DNA of 64,000 nt from JBGANR01 sp044222225 (GCA_044222225.1 JBGANR010000004.1:1-64000); one strand, 5' to 3'; shown: positions 36,238 to 45,731, counted from the stretch's first letter. Notes: generated by a model from the letters alone, not told the origin. Numbers and translations: made by a program.

Positions 36238-36618
36238 ATGATTGATCACTTCGGAATCAACTGCGTGGACTACGACGCCGCCAAGACCTTCTACGACGCC
36301 GTGCTGGCACCGCTCGGCTACAGCCGTCAGCTCGACGCCGGGCCCGCGCTCGGCTACGGCACCGAGGGGCATCCGACGTTCTGGATCGCCGACGCCGCCG
36401 ATTCGGGGCCGAACCGCGAGACGCACATCGCCTTCGCGGCGGCGGACGTCGACGGCGTCAAGGCGTTCTTCGACGCCGCCGTCGCCGCGGGTGCGGAGGT
36501 GTTGCACGAGCCGCGACTGTGGCCCGAGTACCACCCCGGCTACTACGGGGCCTTCGTCCGCGATCCGGACGGCAACAACGTCGAGGCGGTCTTCCACGGG
36601 GCGACGCCCGACGCGTAG
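36238..36618 (+). CDS. VOC (glyoxalase-fold) protein
   Basis: 126 residues: MIDHFGINCVDYDAAKTFYD, THIAFAAADVDGVKAFFDA and GAFVRDPDGNNVEAVFH form the two VOC modules with His and Glu metal ligands. Close to lactoylglutathione lyase-like proteins of unknown substrate. TACAGT at 36226-36231 stands 6 nt before the ATG, so the mRNA may be leaderless. Ends 10 bp from the convergent MFS gene. Confidence 0.92.
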   Translation: MIDHFGINCVDYDAAKTFYDAVLAPLGYSRQLDAGPALGYGTEGHPTFWIADAADSGPNRETHIAFAAADVDGVKAFFDAAVAAGAEVLHEPRLWPEYHPGYYGAFVRDPDGNNVEAVFHGATPDA

Positions 36619-36628
36619 CTCGTCCGGC

Positions 36629-37900
36629 TCAGCCGCCTGCGGTCGCGCAGACGGTGTCGGGGGCGGCCGGCGCGACGACGAGGCGCCGGGCGCGGCGGCT
36701 CATCGCGACGGCCGCCGCGGACGCCACGATGACGAGCAGCATGACGTAGACCGCGTAGCCGACCGTCGTCGAGCGGAGTCCGATCCGGCCGACAGCGATG
36801 CCGGCCACGACGGCCGGGATCGAGAAGCCGAGGTAGCTGACGACGAACACCGCCGAGAACACCTGGCCGCGCTCCTGCGGGGCGGCCGCGGCGCCGATGG
36901 CGGTGATCGCGCCGCCGAAACCGGCTCCGAAACCGACGCCGGAGACGATCGTGCCGATGAGGAAGACGGCCACCGAGGTCGTGAGCACCGACGCGCAGGT
37001 CATGCAGACGCCGATGAACAGGGCGGGGTAGCCGACGAGCAGCTTGGTGTTCGGACGCAGGCTGTGCGTCGCCGCCGCGCTGACGGCGGCCGCGACGAAG
37101 AACAGTCCGAGCATGACGCCCGCCGCGGCACGGTTGTCGACGGCGAAGAGGTTCGCGACGACGGTCGAGCCGAGCGAGAGCTGCATCCCGCCGAGCGACC
37201 ACGTCGCGAGCATCGCCGGGGCGGCCGAGAGGAAGACGGGCCGGATTCCACGGGGCAGCGCGATCGACGGCAGCAACGACGTCGCAAGGTGGCGGCGCGA
37301 GGTGAAGCCGATGCGGCCTGACGACTCGGGCACGAAGACGAGACCGATGAGCAGCACCGTCAGAAGCAGCGCCGACGCCTCGAACGTGAGGACGCGAGGC
37401 GCGGGCGCGTACTGCACGAGCAGGCCGGCGCCGGCGGCTCCGAGCGCGAGCCCGACGCCCGGCCCCGAGCCGTTGACGATGGAGCCGAGACGTTCGGAGG
37501 GCTGCAGGTCGAGCATCGTCGCGCTCATCGTCCCGACGAGCGCGCCGGTCGCCAGGCCCTGCAGGACGCGGGCGGCGATGAGGTCGGGCACGCCGTCGGC
37601 GCCGATGAACAGGCCCATGCTCGCGATGAGCAGGACGAGCGCGACGGCGAGGACAGGGCGGCGTCCGACATGGTCGGAGATCGCGCCGACCGTCAGCAGC
37701 GTGGTGAGCAGCGCGACGACGTAGACGGCGAACACCACCGTCAGCGTGAACGCCGAGAAGCCCCAGAGCTGCTGGTAGACGGGGTAGATGGGGGCCGGCG
37801 CGGCCGAGGTGAACAGCGCGACGATCATCGTCAGCGCGATCAGCCAGAACGCCGCGGCGGGCGGCAGCTGCCACCGGCGCGGAGCCGTCGTCACGTCCAC
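36629..37900 (-). CDS. MFS efflux transporter
   Basis: About 423 residues, 12 helices. DHVGRRPVLAVAL is motif A, and GSGPGVGLALGAAGAG resembles the antiporter motif C of exporters. Start choice: AGGAGG is only 1 nt from ATG 37906 but 7 nt from GTG 37900, so I take the GTG. Divergent from a TetR gene with a perfect inverted repeat between them, which is the usual layout for a regulated drug efflux pump. Confidence 0.9.
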   Translation of the reverse strand: MDVTTAPRRWQLPPAAAFWLIALTMIVALFTSAAPAPIYPVYQQLWGFSAFTLTVVFAVYVVALLTTLLTVGAISDHVGRRPVLAVALVLLIASMGLFIGADGVPDLIAARVLQGLATGALVGTMSATMLDLQPSERLGSIVNGSGPGVGLALGAAGAGLLVQYAPAPRVLTFEASALLLTVLLIGLVFVPESSGRIGFTSRRHLATSLLPSIALPRGIRPVFLSAAPAMLATWSLGGMQLSLGSTVVANLFAVDNRAAAGVMLGLFFVAAAVSAAATHSLRPNTKLLVGYPALFIGVCMTCASVLTTSVAVFLIGTIVSGVGFGAGFGGAITAIGAAAAPQERGQVFSAVFVVSYLGFSIPAVVAGIAVGRIGLRSTTVGYAVYVMLLVIVASAAAVAMSRRARRLVVAPAAPDTVCATAGG

Positions 37901-37920
37901 GTTCATCCCTCCTGACCGCA

Positions 37921-37940
37921 AACGCAATGGCCTTTGCGTT
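37921..37940. promoter_or_regulatory. Inverted-repeat operator between MFS and TetR
   Basis: AACGCAATGGCCTTTGCGTT: perfect 7-bp arms AACGCAA and TTGCGTT with a 6-bp spacer, midway between the two divergent starts. It is the probable TetR binding site controlling both genes. Confidence 0.75.
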
Positions 37941-37996
37941 AAGGACGCTACCGCCGGCCCGTCGACTAAAGCAACCCGGTTTGCAATAATGTTCCC

Positions 37997-38584
37997 GTGT
38001 CCACTCTGGATCTCGACACGGCCGACGACGCCGTGGTGCGCCGCCGCGGCGGTCGCAGCGCGCGTGTGCAGGAGGCCGTGTACGCGGCCGTCGGCCAACT
38101 CGTCGGCGAGGGGCATCGCGAATCGATGACGATCCCGCAGGTCGCCGAGCGCGCGGGCGTCAACCCGACCTCGATCTACCGGCGCTGGGGCTCGCTCGAC
38201 GCGCTCCTCGAGCAGGTCGCCGTCGCCGCGCTGACCCGTGACGAGCCGTTGCCCGACATGGGCACCTTCGCGGGCGACCTCACGGCGTGGGCCGTCATCA
38301 TCGCCGAGGACATCGAACGTCCGCAGCGGGCCTCCTACCTGCGGGCACTCGTCGCGGCGCGGGAGGGCCGGATCACCGAGGACTGCCCCTGCTGGAGGAT
38401 CCGGCGTGAGCAGGCGGCGCTCATGATCGACCGGGCCGCCGCCCGCGGCGAACACGTGCCGCAGGTGCGCCACGTCCTGGACCACATCATCGCGCCGCTC
38501 TACCACCACGCGGTCTTCGGCGTCCCCGGCGGCGCCGACTACGCGCGGCTGCTGGTCGCCGACGTGCTGGCCTTGGCTACGTAG
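37997..38584 (+). CDS. TetR-family regulator
   Basis: 195 residues from GTG 37997; AATAAT ends 6 nt before it, so the transcript may be leaderless. N-terminal HTH: SMTIPQVAERAGVNPTSIYR. C-terminal ligand domain of the type often paired with MFS pumps (RASYLRALVAAREGRI, then DHIIAPLYHHAVFG). Likely represses the divergent MFS gene through the operator at 37921. Confidence 0.93.
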   Translation: MSTLDLDTADDAVVRRRGGRSARVQEAVYAAVGQLVGEGHRESMTIPQVAERAGVNPTSIYRRWGSLDALLEQVAVAALTRDEPLPDMGTFAGDLTAWAVIIAEDIERPQRASYLRALVAAREGRITEDCPCWRIRREQAALMIDRAAARGEHVPQVRHVLDHIIAPLYHHAVFGVPGGADYARLLVADVLALAT

Positions 38585-38590
38585 CGGGCG

Positions 38591-38749
38591 CTACCCGGCG
38601 AGTTCCTTGCCGTCGGCCACGTCCTGGATCCATTGTTCGACGGGTCTACCGAGTTTCCGGCGGACGGTGACGTACGCTTCCGCGCGGGCTTGGCGCTCTT
38701 CGGGAGTGCTGTCGCGTCGGGTGGTGTCGATCGGTCCAGTCGTTGTCAT
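38591..38749 (-). CDS. Small protein of unknown function (52 aa)
   Basis: ATG at 38749 with AAGGAGG 6 nt upstream, one of the best ribosome sites in the window. Mostly charged: TPEERQARAEAYVTVRRKLG, then PVEQWIQDVADGKELAG. No family recognised. It overlaps the 102-residue gene upstream by ATGA, so the two are made together; its stop is 6 bp from the convergent TetR gene. Confidence 0.75.
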   Translation of the reverse strand: MTTTGPIDTTRRDSTPEERQARAEAYVTVRRKLGRPVEQWIQDVADGKELAG

Positions 38750-39054
38750 GGCGGGCCTCCTTGCTGTCGTCCATTGTTCGCGTGTGGCGGTGGTCGGGTA
38801 AGGGCTTCGATCACCGTTTCCTCCGTTTCTGTCGCGAGAGGAGATCTTGTCAGCGCGGTGACGATGCGCCAACCGTCGCGGCGTTGATCGGCGTCGGTGC
38901 TGTACGCGGCGTCGAGCGCCCAGCTGAAGCGCGCCCACCACTCGCGGCGATTGTCGGCCCGGGTCCGTTGGACGATGGTGAACCCGACTCCGACGACGGC
39001 CACGATTCCGACGACGAGTGTCACCCAGGCCTGCGCGGTCATGTACTCGGTCAT
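38746..39054 (-). CDS. Small membrane-anchored protein of unknown function (102 aa)
   Basis: One N-terminal helix (AWVTLVVGIVAVVGVGFTIV) followed by a cytoplasmic stretch rich in Arg and Trp (RREWWARFSWALDAAYSTDA) and GWRIVTALTRSPLATETEE. The shape resembles short phage-like or mobile-element membrane proteins common in Mycobacteriales, but I do not recognise a named family. Overlaps the 52-residue gene by 4 bp. Confidence 0.75.
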   Translation of the reverse strand: MTEYMTAQAWVTLVVGIVAVVGVGFTIVQRTRADNRREWWARFSWALDAAYSTDADQRRDGWRIVTALTRSPLATETEETVIEALTRPPPHANNGRQQGGPP

Positions 39055-39144
39055 GCGGGGATCGTCGCACCGACCACCGACAGAAATCGTCCGTGCCGGA
39101 TGGCCGGGGCACCATGGACATGCGAATCGCAGGCGTCGGTGCCC

Positions 39145-39894
39145 TCAGTTCCAGGCCGCGAGCACCTCGTTCGCCCGCTCGGCGAGCACGGCCTGCAGCA
39201 GTGGGCCGAAGCTCACCCGGGCGATGCCCGTCGCCGCCAGCTCCGCCTTCGAGCTCAGCGTCGGATGGCCGATCGTGTTGACCGGCAGCGGCAGCTCCTG
39301 TGCCAGCGTCCGCAGCGTCTCGGCCGGCCACAACCCGACGGGATAGAGGACGTCGGCGCCCGCCGCGGCGCACGGCAGCAGCCGGGCGATCGCGCGTTCG
39401 ACGCGGTCGGACTCATCGCCCACGCGGTGCAGCAGCAGGTCCGTGCGGGCGTTGACGACGACGTGCACCTCGGTCTCGTCGGACGCCGCGCGCAGTGCGC
39501 CGACCAGCTCGGCATGTTCTTCGGCCGACCGCATCCGGCCGCCTTCGCCGTGCACGGTGTCCTCGATGTTGAGCCCGACGGCGCCGACGGACAGCAGCCC
39601 GTCGATGAGCCGCCGCGGCTCGAGCCCGTAGCCGGATTCGATGTCGACGGACACCGGCAGGTCGACGGCGGCGGTGATCTGGGCGACGCGCGTCAGCAGG
39701 TCGTCGAAGGTCATGCCCTCGTTGTCGGCCTTGCCGATCGAATCGGCGACCGGATGCGAGCCCACGGTGAGCGCCGCGAACCCCGCCGATTCGGCCAGCC
39801 GGGCCGACCAGGCATCCCATACGGTGGGCAGGATCGTCGGATCGCCGGGCACGTGCAGTGCAAGGAAGTGCGCGGCCTTCTCGGAAAGTGTCAT
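39145..39894 (-). CDS. Isocitrate lyase/PEP mutase-family enzyme
   Basis: 249 residues of the ICL/PEP mutase TIM barrel. Conserved pieces: TVGSHPVADSIG, VDIESGYG, VGLNIEDTVHGEGG and VNARTDLLL, which hold the Mg-binding acids. The short form matches the group annotated as isocitrate lyase/phosphoenolpyruvate mutase family, whose members split or rearrange 2-hydroxy- or 2-oxoacids. Substrate not predictable. Alone, divergent from groEL. Confidence 0.92.
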   Translation of the reverse strand: MTLSEKAAHFLALHVPGDPTILPTVWDAWSARLAESAGFAALTVGSHPVADSIGKADNEGMTFDDLLTRVAQITAAVDLPVSVDIESGYGLEPRRLIDGLLSVGAVGLNIEDTVHGEGGRMRSAEEHAELVGALRAASDETEVHVVVNARTDLLLHRVGDESDRVERAIARLLPCAAAGADVLYPVGLWPAETLRTLAQELPLPVNTIGHPTLSSKAELAATGIARVSFGPLLQAVLAERANEVLAAWN

Positions 39895-39982
39895 CTCGTC
39901 CCCGTCTCCCGGCGCCGGACGGCGTCGCTGCTGAGAACGGTAGGCGCCGACGGGCCCGAACGGTAGGCCTAGACCTGGCGTC

Positions 39983-40009
39983 CTTGCACTCGATGGTGTC
40001 GAGTGCTAA
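39983..40009 (+). promoter_or_regulatory. CIRCE element (HrcA operator) 1
   Basis: CTTGCACTC-N9-GAGTGCTAA. The right arm is the exact CIRCE half (GAGTGCTAA); the left keeps GCACTC. It lies 145 bp before groEL and is the known binding site of the heat-shock repressor HrcA. Confidence 0.93.
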
Positions 40010-40016
40010 ACAAGAA

Positions 40017-40045
40017 CCTGGCACTCGCGGATCGTGAGTGCCAGG
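40017..40045 (+). promoter_or_regulatory. CIRCE-like element 2
   Basis: CCTGGCACTC-N9-GAGTGCCAGG, a perfect 10-bp inverted repeat with the GCACTC-N9-GAGTGC core of CIRCE, 7 bp after the first element. Tandem CIRCE sites occur upstream of some actinobacterial groEL genes. Confidence 0.9.
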
Positions 40046-40153
40046 TCGGCGAACGGTGAGACCGGTCCCCATTTGACACGATCGGTCGTCCGTCGCGGGC
40101 ACCTGCCGACCCATAGACATCAGTGTCACCCCCACACGGAGGATCACTTCGCA

Positions 40154-41779
<1,626 letters not shown>

Positions 41780-41822
41780 TCGAGCCCGTCCGCTAGCCGC
41801 TCAGACCGGCTGACCGACACGA

Positions 41823-41853
41823 GGCCCGGTTCACCGTCACGGTGAACCGGGCC
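41823..41853. terminator. Hairpin terminator between groEL and the LLM gene
   Basis: GGCCCGGTTCACC and GGTGAACCGGGCC form a perfect 13-bp stem with a 5-base loop (GTCAC). It lies between two convergent genes (stops at 41779 and 41868), so it can end transcription from both sides. Confidence 0.85.
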
Positions 41854-41867
41854 TTCGTCGTCAGGTG

Positions 41868-42794
41868 TCAGGCGAGCTGCGGCATCACCGTCGAGGCGAC
41901 GTACTCGACGTGGTCGAGGTCGCTCATGTCGAGGAACTGCAGGTAGGTGCGGGTGGCGCCGGCCTCGGCGTAGGTGCCGAGCTTGTCGACGATCTCGTCC
42001 GGCGACCCAGCGACGCCGTTGCGGCGCAGCTCGTCGACGTCCCGGCCGATGGCCTCGGCGCGGCGGGCGACGGTCGCGTCGTCGGCGCCCGCGCACACGA
42101 CGAGTGCCGCCGATTTGCGCACCGATGCCGGATCGCGACCGATCGCCGTGCAGGCGGCGTCGACCCGGCCGTAGACCGCGCGGGCCTCTTCGACGGAGAC
42201 CATCGGGACGTTGTACTCGTCGGCGTACAGGGCGGCCAAGGCGGCGCCCCGCTTACGGGCGGCGCCGCCGAGCACGATCGGCGGGCGCGCCTGGGCCGGC
42301 TTCGGCAGGGCGGGGGAGTCGGTCAGCGTGAAGTGCTGGCCGACGAAGTCGAACCGCTTGCCGACCGGCGTCTCCCACAGTCCGACGACGATGGCGAGCG
42401 TCTCCTCGAAGCGAGCGAAGCGCTCCTTGACGTCGGGGAACGGGATCGCGTACGCCGTGTGCTCCTCGGCGAACCAGCCGGCCCCGAGCCCGAGTTCGAC
42501 GCGCCCGCCCGACATCTGGTCGACCTGGGCCACGGAGATCGCGAACGGCCCGGGGTGCCGGAACGTCGCCGACGAGACGAGCGTCCCGAGGCGGATCGTC
42601 GACGTCTCGCGAGCGATGCCGGCGAGCGTGATCCACGAGTCGGTCGGGCCGGGCATGCCCTCGACGTTCATGGCGACGTAGTGATCGGAGCGGAAGAAGG
42701 CGCCGAAGCCCGCCGCTTCGGCGGTCTGAGCCACGCCGAGTTGATCGGCGTAGGTGGCGCCCTGCTGGGGTTCGACGAAGACACGCAATTCCAT
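41868..42794 (-). CDS. LLM-class F420-dependent oxidoreductase
   Basis: 308 residues of the luciferase-like monooxygenase barrel. MELRVFVEPQQGATYADQLG, FFRSDHYVAM, DQMSGGRVELGLGAGW and PPIVLGGAARKRGAALAALY are hallmarks of the F420-binding branch. It moves hydride between F420 and an unknown substrate in the cytoplasm. Convergent with groEL. Confidence 0.92.
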   Translation of the reverse strand: MELRVFVEPQQGATYADQLGVAQTAEAAGFGAFFRSDHYVAMNVEGMPGPTDSWITLAGIARETSTIRLGTLVSSATFRHPGPFAISVAQVDQMSGGRVELGLGAGWFAEEHTAYAIPFPDVKERFARFEETLAIVVGLWETPVGKRFDFVGQHFTLTDSPALPKPAQARPPIVLGGAARKRGAALAALYADEYNVPMVSVEEARAVYGRVDAACTAIGRDPASVRKSAALVVCAGADDATVARRAEAIGRDVDELRRNGVAGSPDEIVDKLGTYAEAGATRTYLQFLDMSDLDHVEYVASTVMPQLA

Positions 42795-42838
42795 GCGTAT
42801 CAGCTTGCCGGATCAGGCAGACGCGCTCGCGTCGTGGC

Positions 42839-43024
42839 TCACGCCGAGAATGCGGCGTCGACGCGATTCCGCAAGCGGGCGGCACTGCGGCGGAGACGGC
42901 CGGCGGCCTCACCGGGCCGGATGTCCCAGTAGCTGCCGGGGTTGGCGTTCCAGTAGGCGGCCATGACGACCGGGCCGGTGACGGCGCCGAGGAGAGCTGC
43001 GGCGGGGACGGCGAACCTGTCCAT
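42839..43024 (-). CDS. Small membrane protein of unknown function (61 aa)
   Basis: ATG 43024 with GGGAGG 6 nt upstream. One helix (FAVPAAALLGAVTGPVVMAA) then YWNANPGSYWDIRPGEAAGR and a basic tail. No family recognised. The GTRRTSSRCTACTCG motif lies 65 bp upstream. The segment 42864-42876 (CGATTCCGCAAGC) matches the short element in accA1 and a LuxR gene, in another frame. Confidence 0.72.
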   Translation of the reverse strand: MDRFAVPAAALLGAVTGPVVMAAYWNANPGSYWDIRPGEAAGRLRRSAARLRNRVDAAFSA

Positions 43025-43088
43025 GAGAACCTCCCGGGTTGCTGGTGCGATGTACCCAGTGTGCCCGGAGATGTTCGATCGTGAATCA

Positions 43089-43103
43089 GTAGTGCGCTAC
43101 TCG
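43089..43103. promoter_or_regulatory. GTRRTSSRCTACTCG motif, site 2
   Basis: GTAGTGCGCTACTCG, within the palindrome AGTAGTGCGCTACT, 65 bp before the start of the 61-residue gene (minus) and between it and the secreted-protein array. Confidence 0.45.
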
Positions 43104-43126
43104 AAGACGCCGACGTCTGTAGTGGC

Positions 43127-43546
43127 CTACGAGCTGAACATACCTTGTGTGTCGTTGCTGAACGTGGTGCGCAGGTCGTTGAGGGCGCCGCGCGGGCCGT
43201 AGATGGTGACCGTGTTGCTCGACTTCCCGTCGCACACGAAACGGAGGGTGTTGGCGCCCGGGGTGATGGTCTCGGGCTCGGTACCCGACCTGAGGGTGGT
43301 GACGGTCGGGCCGGTCGTCGAGAACTCGACGCCGAGCTCGACGCCGCGAAGGTGGGCCTTGCACGTCGTCGCCGGCGTGCCGTCCCAGGTGACGGCCCAC
43401 TTGTCGGCGCCGCTGAACCCGACGCTGATGCTCGGTGGGGTCGCCGCGGCCGCCTGGCCCGCGCCGAGGACGGCGACGCCGGCCCCGACCGCGGTGGCCG
43501 TCGCGAGTGTTGCGGCGCGGCGTCCGAATCGGGTGAGTGCGGTCAT
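43127..43546 (-). CDS. Secreted small protein, tandem family member 1
   Basis: 139 residues, ATG 43546 with AGGAGG 8 nt upstream. Sec signal peptide (LATATAVGAGVAVLGAGQAA, cleavage near AAAATP), then PPSISVGFSGADKWAVTWDG, two cysteines (TTCKAH, RFVCDGK) likely in one disulfide, and the family C-terminus IYGPRGALNDLRTTF-SNDTQGMFSS. Mature size about 100 residues. Family not recognised. Its neighbour upstream is about 70% identical, so they arose by tandem duplication. Confidence 0.85.
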   Translation of the reverse strand: MTALTRFGRRAATLATATAVGAGVAVLGAGQAAAATPPSISVGFSGADKWAVTWDGTPATTCKAHLRGVELGVEFSTTGPTVTTLRSGTEPETITPGANTLRFVCDGKSSNTVTIYGPRGALNDLRTTFSNDTQGMFSS

Positions 43547-43653
43547 GGGAGGGGCCTCCTTCGCACGCCGTTCGTCGACGTGATCGATCGATGCTCGAAG
43601 TGGTCGTGTGGATGGGCTGATGTCGTCGGGCGCGGCTGCCGATGACGCGACGA

Positions 43654-44061
43654 CTACGAGCCGAACATGCCCTGGGTGTCGTTGCTGAACGTGGTGCGCA
43701 GGTCGTTGAGGGCGCCGCGCGGGCCGTAGATGGTGACGGTGTTGCTCGACTTCCCGTCGCACACGAAGCGGATAGTGTTCGGTCCCGGAGCGATGTCACT
43801 CGTCGTGGTGCCCGATGCGAGGGTGGCGGTGGCCGCGACGTTCGCGGGGAACTCGGTGTCGCGGAGGTGGGCCGCGCATGTCGTCGCGGGTGTGCCGTCC
43901 CAGGTGACGGTCCATTTGTCGGCGCCGCTGAACCCGACGCTGATGCTCGGTGGGGTCGCCGCGGTGGCCTGGCCGGCGCCGAGGACGGCGACGCTCGCCC
44001 CGACGGCGGTGGCTGTCGCGAGTGTTGCGGCGCGGCGTCCGAATCGTGTGAGTGCGGTCAT
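43654..44061 (-). CDS. Secreted small protein, tandem family member 2
   Basis: 135 residues, ATG 44061 with AAGGAGG 6 nt upstream; the ATG followed by TALTRFGRRAATLATATAVG is identical to member 1. Same Sec signal, PPSISVGFSGADKWTVTWDG, cysteines in TTCAAH and RFVCDGK, and the closing NDLRTTFSNDTQGMFGS. The central part (LRDTEFPANVAATATLASGT) differs from member 1, hinting at a variable face on a fixed scaffold. Function unknown. Confidence 0.85.
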   Translation of the reverse strand: MTALTRFGRRAATLATATAVGASVAVLGAGQATAATPPSISVGFSGADKWTVTWDGTPATTCAAHLRDTEFPANVAATATLASGTTTSDIAPGPNTIRFVCDGKSSNTVTIYGPRGALNDLRTTFSNDTQGMFGS

Positions 44062-44236
44062 GGAAGTCCTCCTTCGCACGCCGTCCGACGACGCGATCGA
44101 TCGATGCCGTGCCGATTGATCTTGTCCCGTCGCGTCGCCGTCGGTGCGCCGAAGCCGACTACCCGCGGATGTCGTCAGTAGAACGGTCGACGATCTCGAT
44201 GTCGTCGGGTCAATGCCGGGTCGTGGAGTGACGTGG

Positions 44237-44279
44237 TCGAGCCCGGTCCATCCCCCGAGGGTTCATGGACCGGGCTCGA
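44237..44279. terminator. Hairpin after secreted family member 3
   Basis: TCGAGCCCGGTCCAT and ATGGACCGGGCTCGA form a perfect 15-bp stem with a 13-base loop, 59 bp beyond the stop of the gene at 44338 (minus). A degenerate copy stands at the same place beyond the decayed member at 45144. Confidence 0.8.
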
Positions 44280-44337
44280 TGCGGTTGTGCGGATGGGCTG
44301 ATGTCGATCAGATCAGTTGCCGAAAGAACGTGGTGAA

Positions 44338-44742
44338 CTACGACCCGAACATGCCCTGGGTGTCGTTGCTGAACTTGGTGCGCAGGTCGTTGATGGCGCC
44401 GCGCGGGCCGTAGATGTGCACCTTGGAACTCTTGATCCTGTCGGTGCCGCCGTTCTTCTTGCAGTCGATCTGGACCCAGCTCACGGCGCCGATGGCAATG
44501 GGGCCTTGCGTTGCGGGGCGGCTGGAAAAGAGACGCCCGGGACCGGCCTCGAGGTTGCACGAATTGGTGGCGACGTTCGCGCCAGATGCATCCCACGAGA
44601 CCGTCCAGTTTGTGGCTCCGCTGAACCCCACGTTCACCTTGAACGGCGCGGTCGACCCCTCGGCGTTCGCGGTCCCCATTCCCAGCACCGGCGCAGCCAG
44701 GCATCCGATGGCGACGGCCGCGGTGGCGATCTTCTTTCGCAT
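44338..44742 (-). CDS. Secreted small protein, tandem family member 3 (divergent)
   Basis: 134 residues, ATG 44742 with GGAGAGGAAG upstream. Signal peptide MRKKIATAAVAIGCLAAPVL then NAEG. Core VGFSGATNWTVSWD, cysteines in TNSCNLE and QIDCKKN, and the family end IYGPRGAINDLRTKF-SNDTQGMFGS. Only the N-terminal signal and the middle differ strongly from members 1 and 2; the last 25 residues are nearly the same in all. The 15-bp motif at 44881 lies 138 bp upstream. Confidence 0.85.
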   Translation of the reverse strand: MRKKIATAAVAIGCLAAPVLGMGTANAEGSTAPFKVNVGFSGATNWTVSWDASGANVATNSCNLEAGPGRLFSSRPATQGPIAIGAVSWVQIDCKKNGGTDRIKSSKVHIYGPRGAINDLRTKFSNDTQGMFGS

Positions 44743-44880
44743 GATCTTCCTCTCCTTCTCGCGCCTTCGGCGCGGGTCGAGTGCCGCCGGTGTTTCCGGG
44801 GCCGGAGCATCGGGAGAATCGTTTCGCCTATTCGATGTCCGTACGGCCATCCTTTCCCGGAGTGATATTCGAGCACCCCG

Positions 44881-44895
44881 GTAGTCCACTACTCG
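44881..44895. promoter_or_regulatory. GTRRTSSRCTACTCG motif, site 3
   Basis: GTAGTCCACTACTCG; the first 12 bases are a perfect palindrome (GTAGTCCACTAC). Upstream of secreted family member 3. Confidence 0.5.
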
Positions 44896-45049
44896 GACAA
44901 ATGGTCACAAGAAACCGTATTCGCCGCGGTGTTCGTCCGGTTAAGCCGCGAATTGTCGGATGACGCGAATCGGCCCGATCGATACATCCGGCCGGACTGA
45001 TTTCGACGGCCTGCTTATCGACGATGGCCGGGAGGTCGGCGGACATGCG

Positions 45050-45091
45050 TCGAGCCCGGTCCATCCCTGCGGGTTTATGGGCCGGACTCGA
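45050..45091. terminator. Degenerate hairpin copy beyond the decayed family member
   Basis: TCGAGCCCGGTCCAT followed by ATGGGCCGGACTCGA, the same sequence as the hairpin at 44237 with three changes. It lies 53 bp past the stop of the remnant at 45144, matching the spacing in the intact unit. Confidence 0.65.
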
Positions 45092-45143
45092 TGTGTTCGT
45101 GAATAAGGCGGTTGTTCGTCGGGCTGCTGCCTAAACGTCGCGA

Positions 45144-45270
45144 CTACGAGCCGAACACGCCCTGGGCGTCGTTGCTGAACCCGGTATGCAGCTCGTTGAC
45201 AGGGCTGCGCGGCGCGTAGATGGTGGCGGCGTTGCTCGACTTCCCGGCGCACGTGAAGTGGATGGCATCC
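45144..45270 (-). pseudogene. Remnant of a secreted small protein, tandem family member 4
   Basis: Reading the minus strand from about 45270 to the stop at 45144 gives FTCAGKSSNAATIYAPR and then SPVNELHTGFSNDAQGVFGS, a clear but degraded copy of the family's last third. No start codon, signal peptide or first two thirds remain upstream. Confidence 0.8.
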
Positions 45271-45325
45271 GCCCCTTCGGTGTTTTGTTTGTCCGGTGAA
45301 GCGGCTACACGTCGGACGACGCGAA

Positions 45326-45356
45326 TCGGCCCGGCCGATACATCCGGCCGGGCCGA
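45326..45356 (-). terminator. Terminator of the lipoprotein gene
   Basis: TCGGCCCGGCC and GGCCGGGCCGA form a perfect 11-bp stem with a 9-base loop, 13 bp after the stop at 45369. Confidence 0.82.
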
Positions 45357-45368
45357 TACGTGTGGAGG

Positions 45369-45731
45369 TCAGACTCCGCAGTGACTCGAGTGGTACTCGG
45401 CGATCTTCTGCAGATGCGGATTGTGCAGGAAGGCCGTCGGATCGTTGGGGTCGAGGTTCTGGAGGTCGGTGAGGAAGGCCGTCACCTCGGACCTGATCTC
45501 GCCGGGAACCGTGGCGATCGCGCGCGGCAGGCTGGAGCTGAGTGAGGCCGCGGCGGCGAGGGCGGCGCTCGGCGTGTCGGCGTCTCGGGTGTTGACGATG
45601 TCCCTCAATGTCGCGCAGTACGCCTCGGGATCGGCCTGGTTCGATGAGGCGGGGTCGCTCGACGTCGGATCGCAGGCGGCGCCGAGGAGGGCGAATCCGG
45701 CGATGGCGACGGCGGCGATGAGCTTCTTCAT
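45369..45731 (-). CDS. Putative secreted lipoprotein
   Basis: 120 residues, ATG 45731 with GGAAGGA 7 nt upstream. MKKLIAAVAIAGFALLGAAC is a lipoprotein signal with the lipobox LGAAC (Cys20). Mature part begins DPTSSDPASSNQADPEAYCA and is helical, with a second and third Cys (YCATLRD, SSHCGV) able to form a disulfide. A hemophore-like or DUF-type fold is possible, but no family is certain. The 15-bp motif is 84 bp upstream. Confidence 0.85.
   Translation of the reverse strand: MKKLIAAVAIAGFALLGAACDPTSSDPASSNQADPEAYCATLRDIVNTRDADTPSAALAAAASLSSSLPRAIATVPGEIRSEVTAFLTDLQNLDPNDPTAFLHNPHLQKIAEYHSSHCGV

Larger units (their letters stand above)
44743..45143. other. Non-coding stretch of the secreted-protein array
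   Basis: 400 bp without a gene. It holds the motif at 44881-44895, a degenerate copy (about 44957-45000, GCGAATCGGCCCGATCGATA) of the terminator found at 45326, and an imperfect hairpin at 45050-45091. The repeated order of hairpins and gene remnants shows that whole gene-plus-terminator units were duplicated. Confidence 0.6.

Noticed and set aside
37904..37906. ATG at 37906 as the start of the MFS gene
   Set aside because: The AGGAGG site is only 1 nt away from it, too close; GTG 37900 is 7 nt away.
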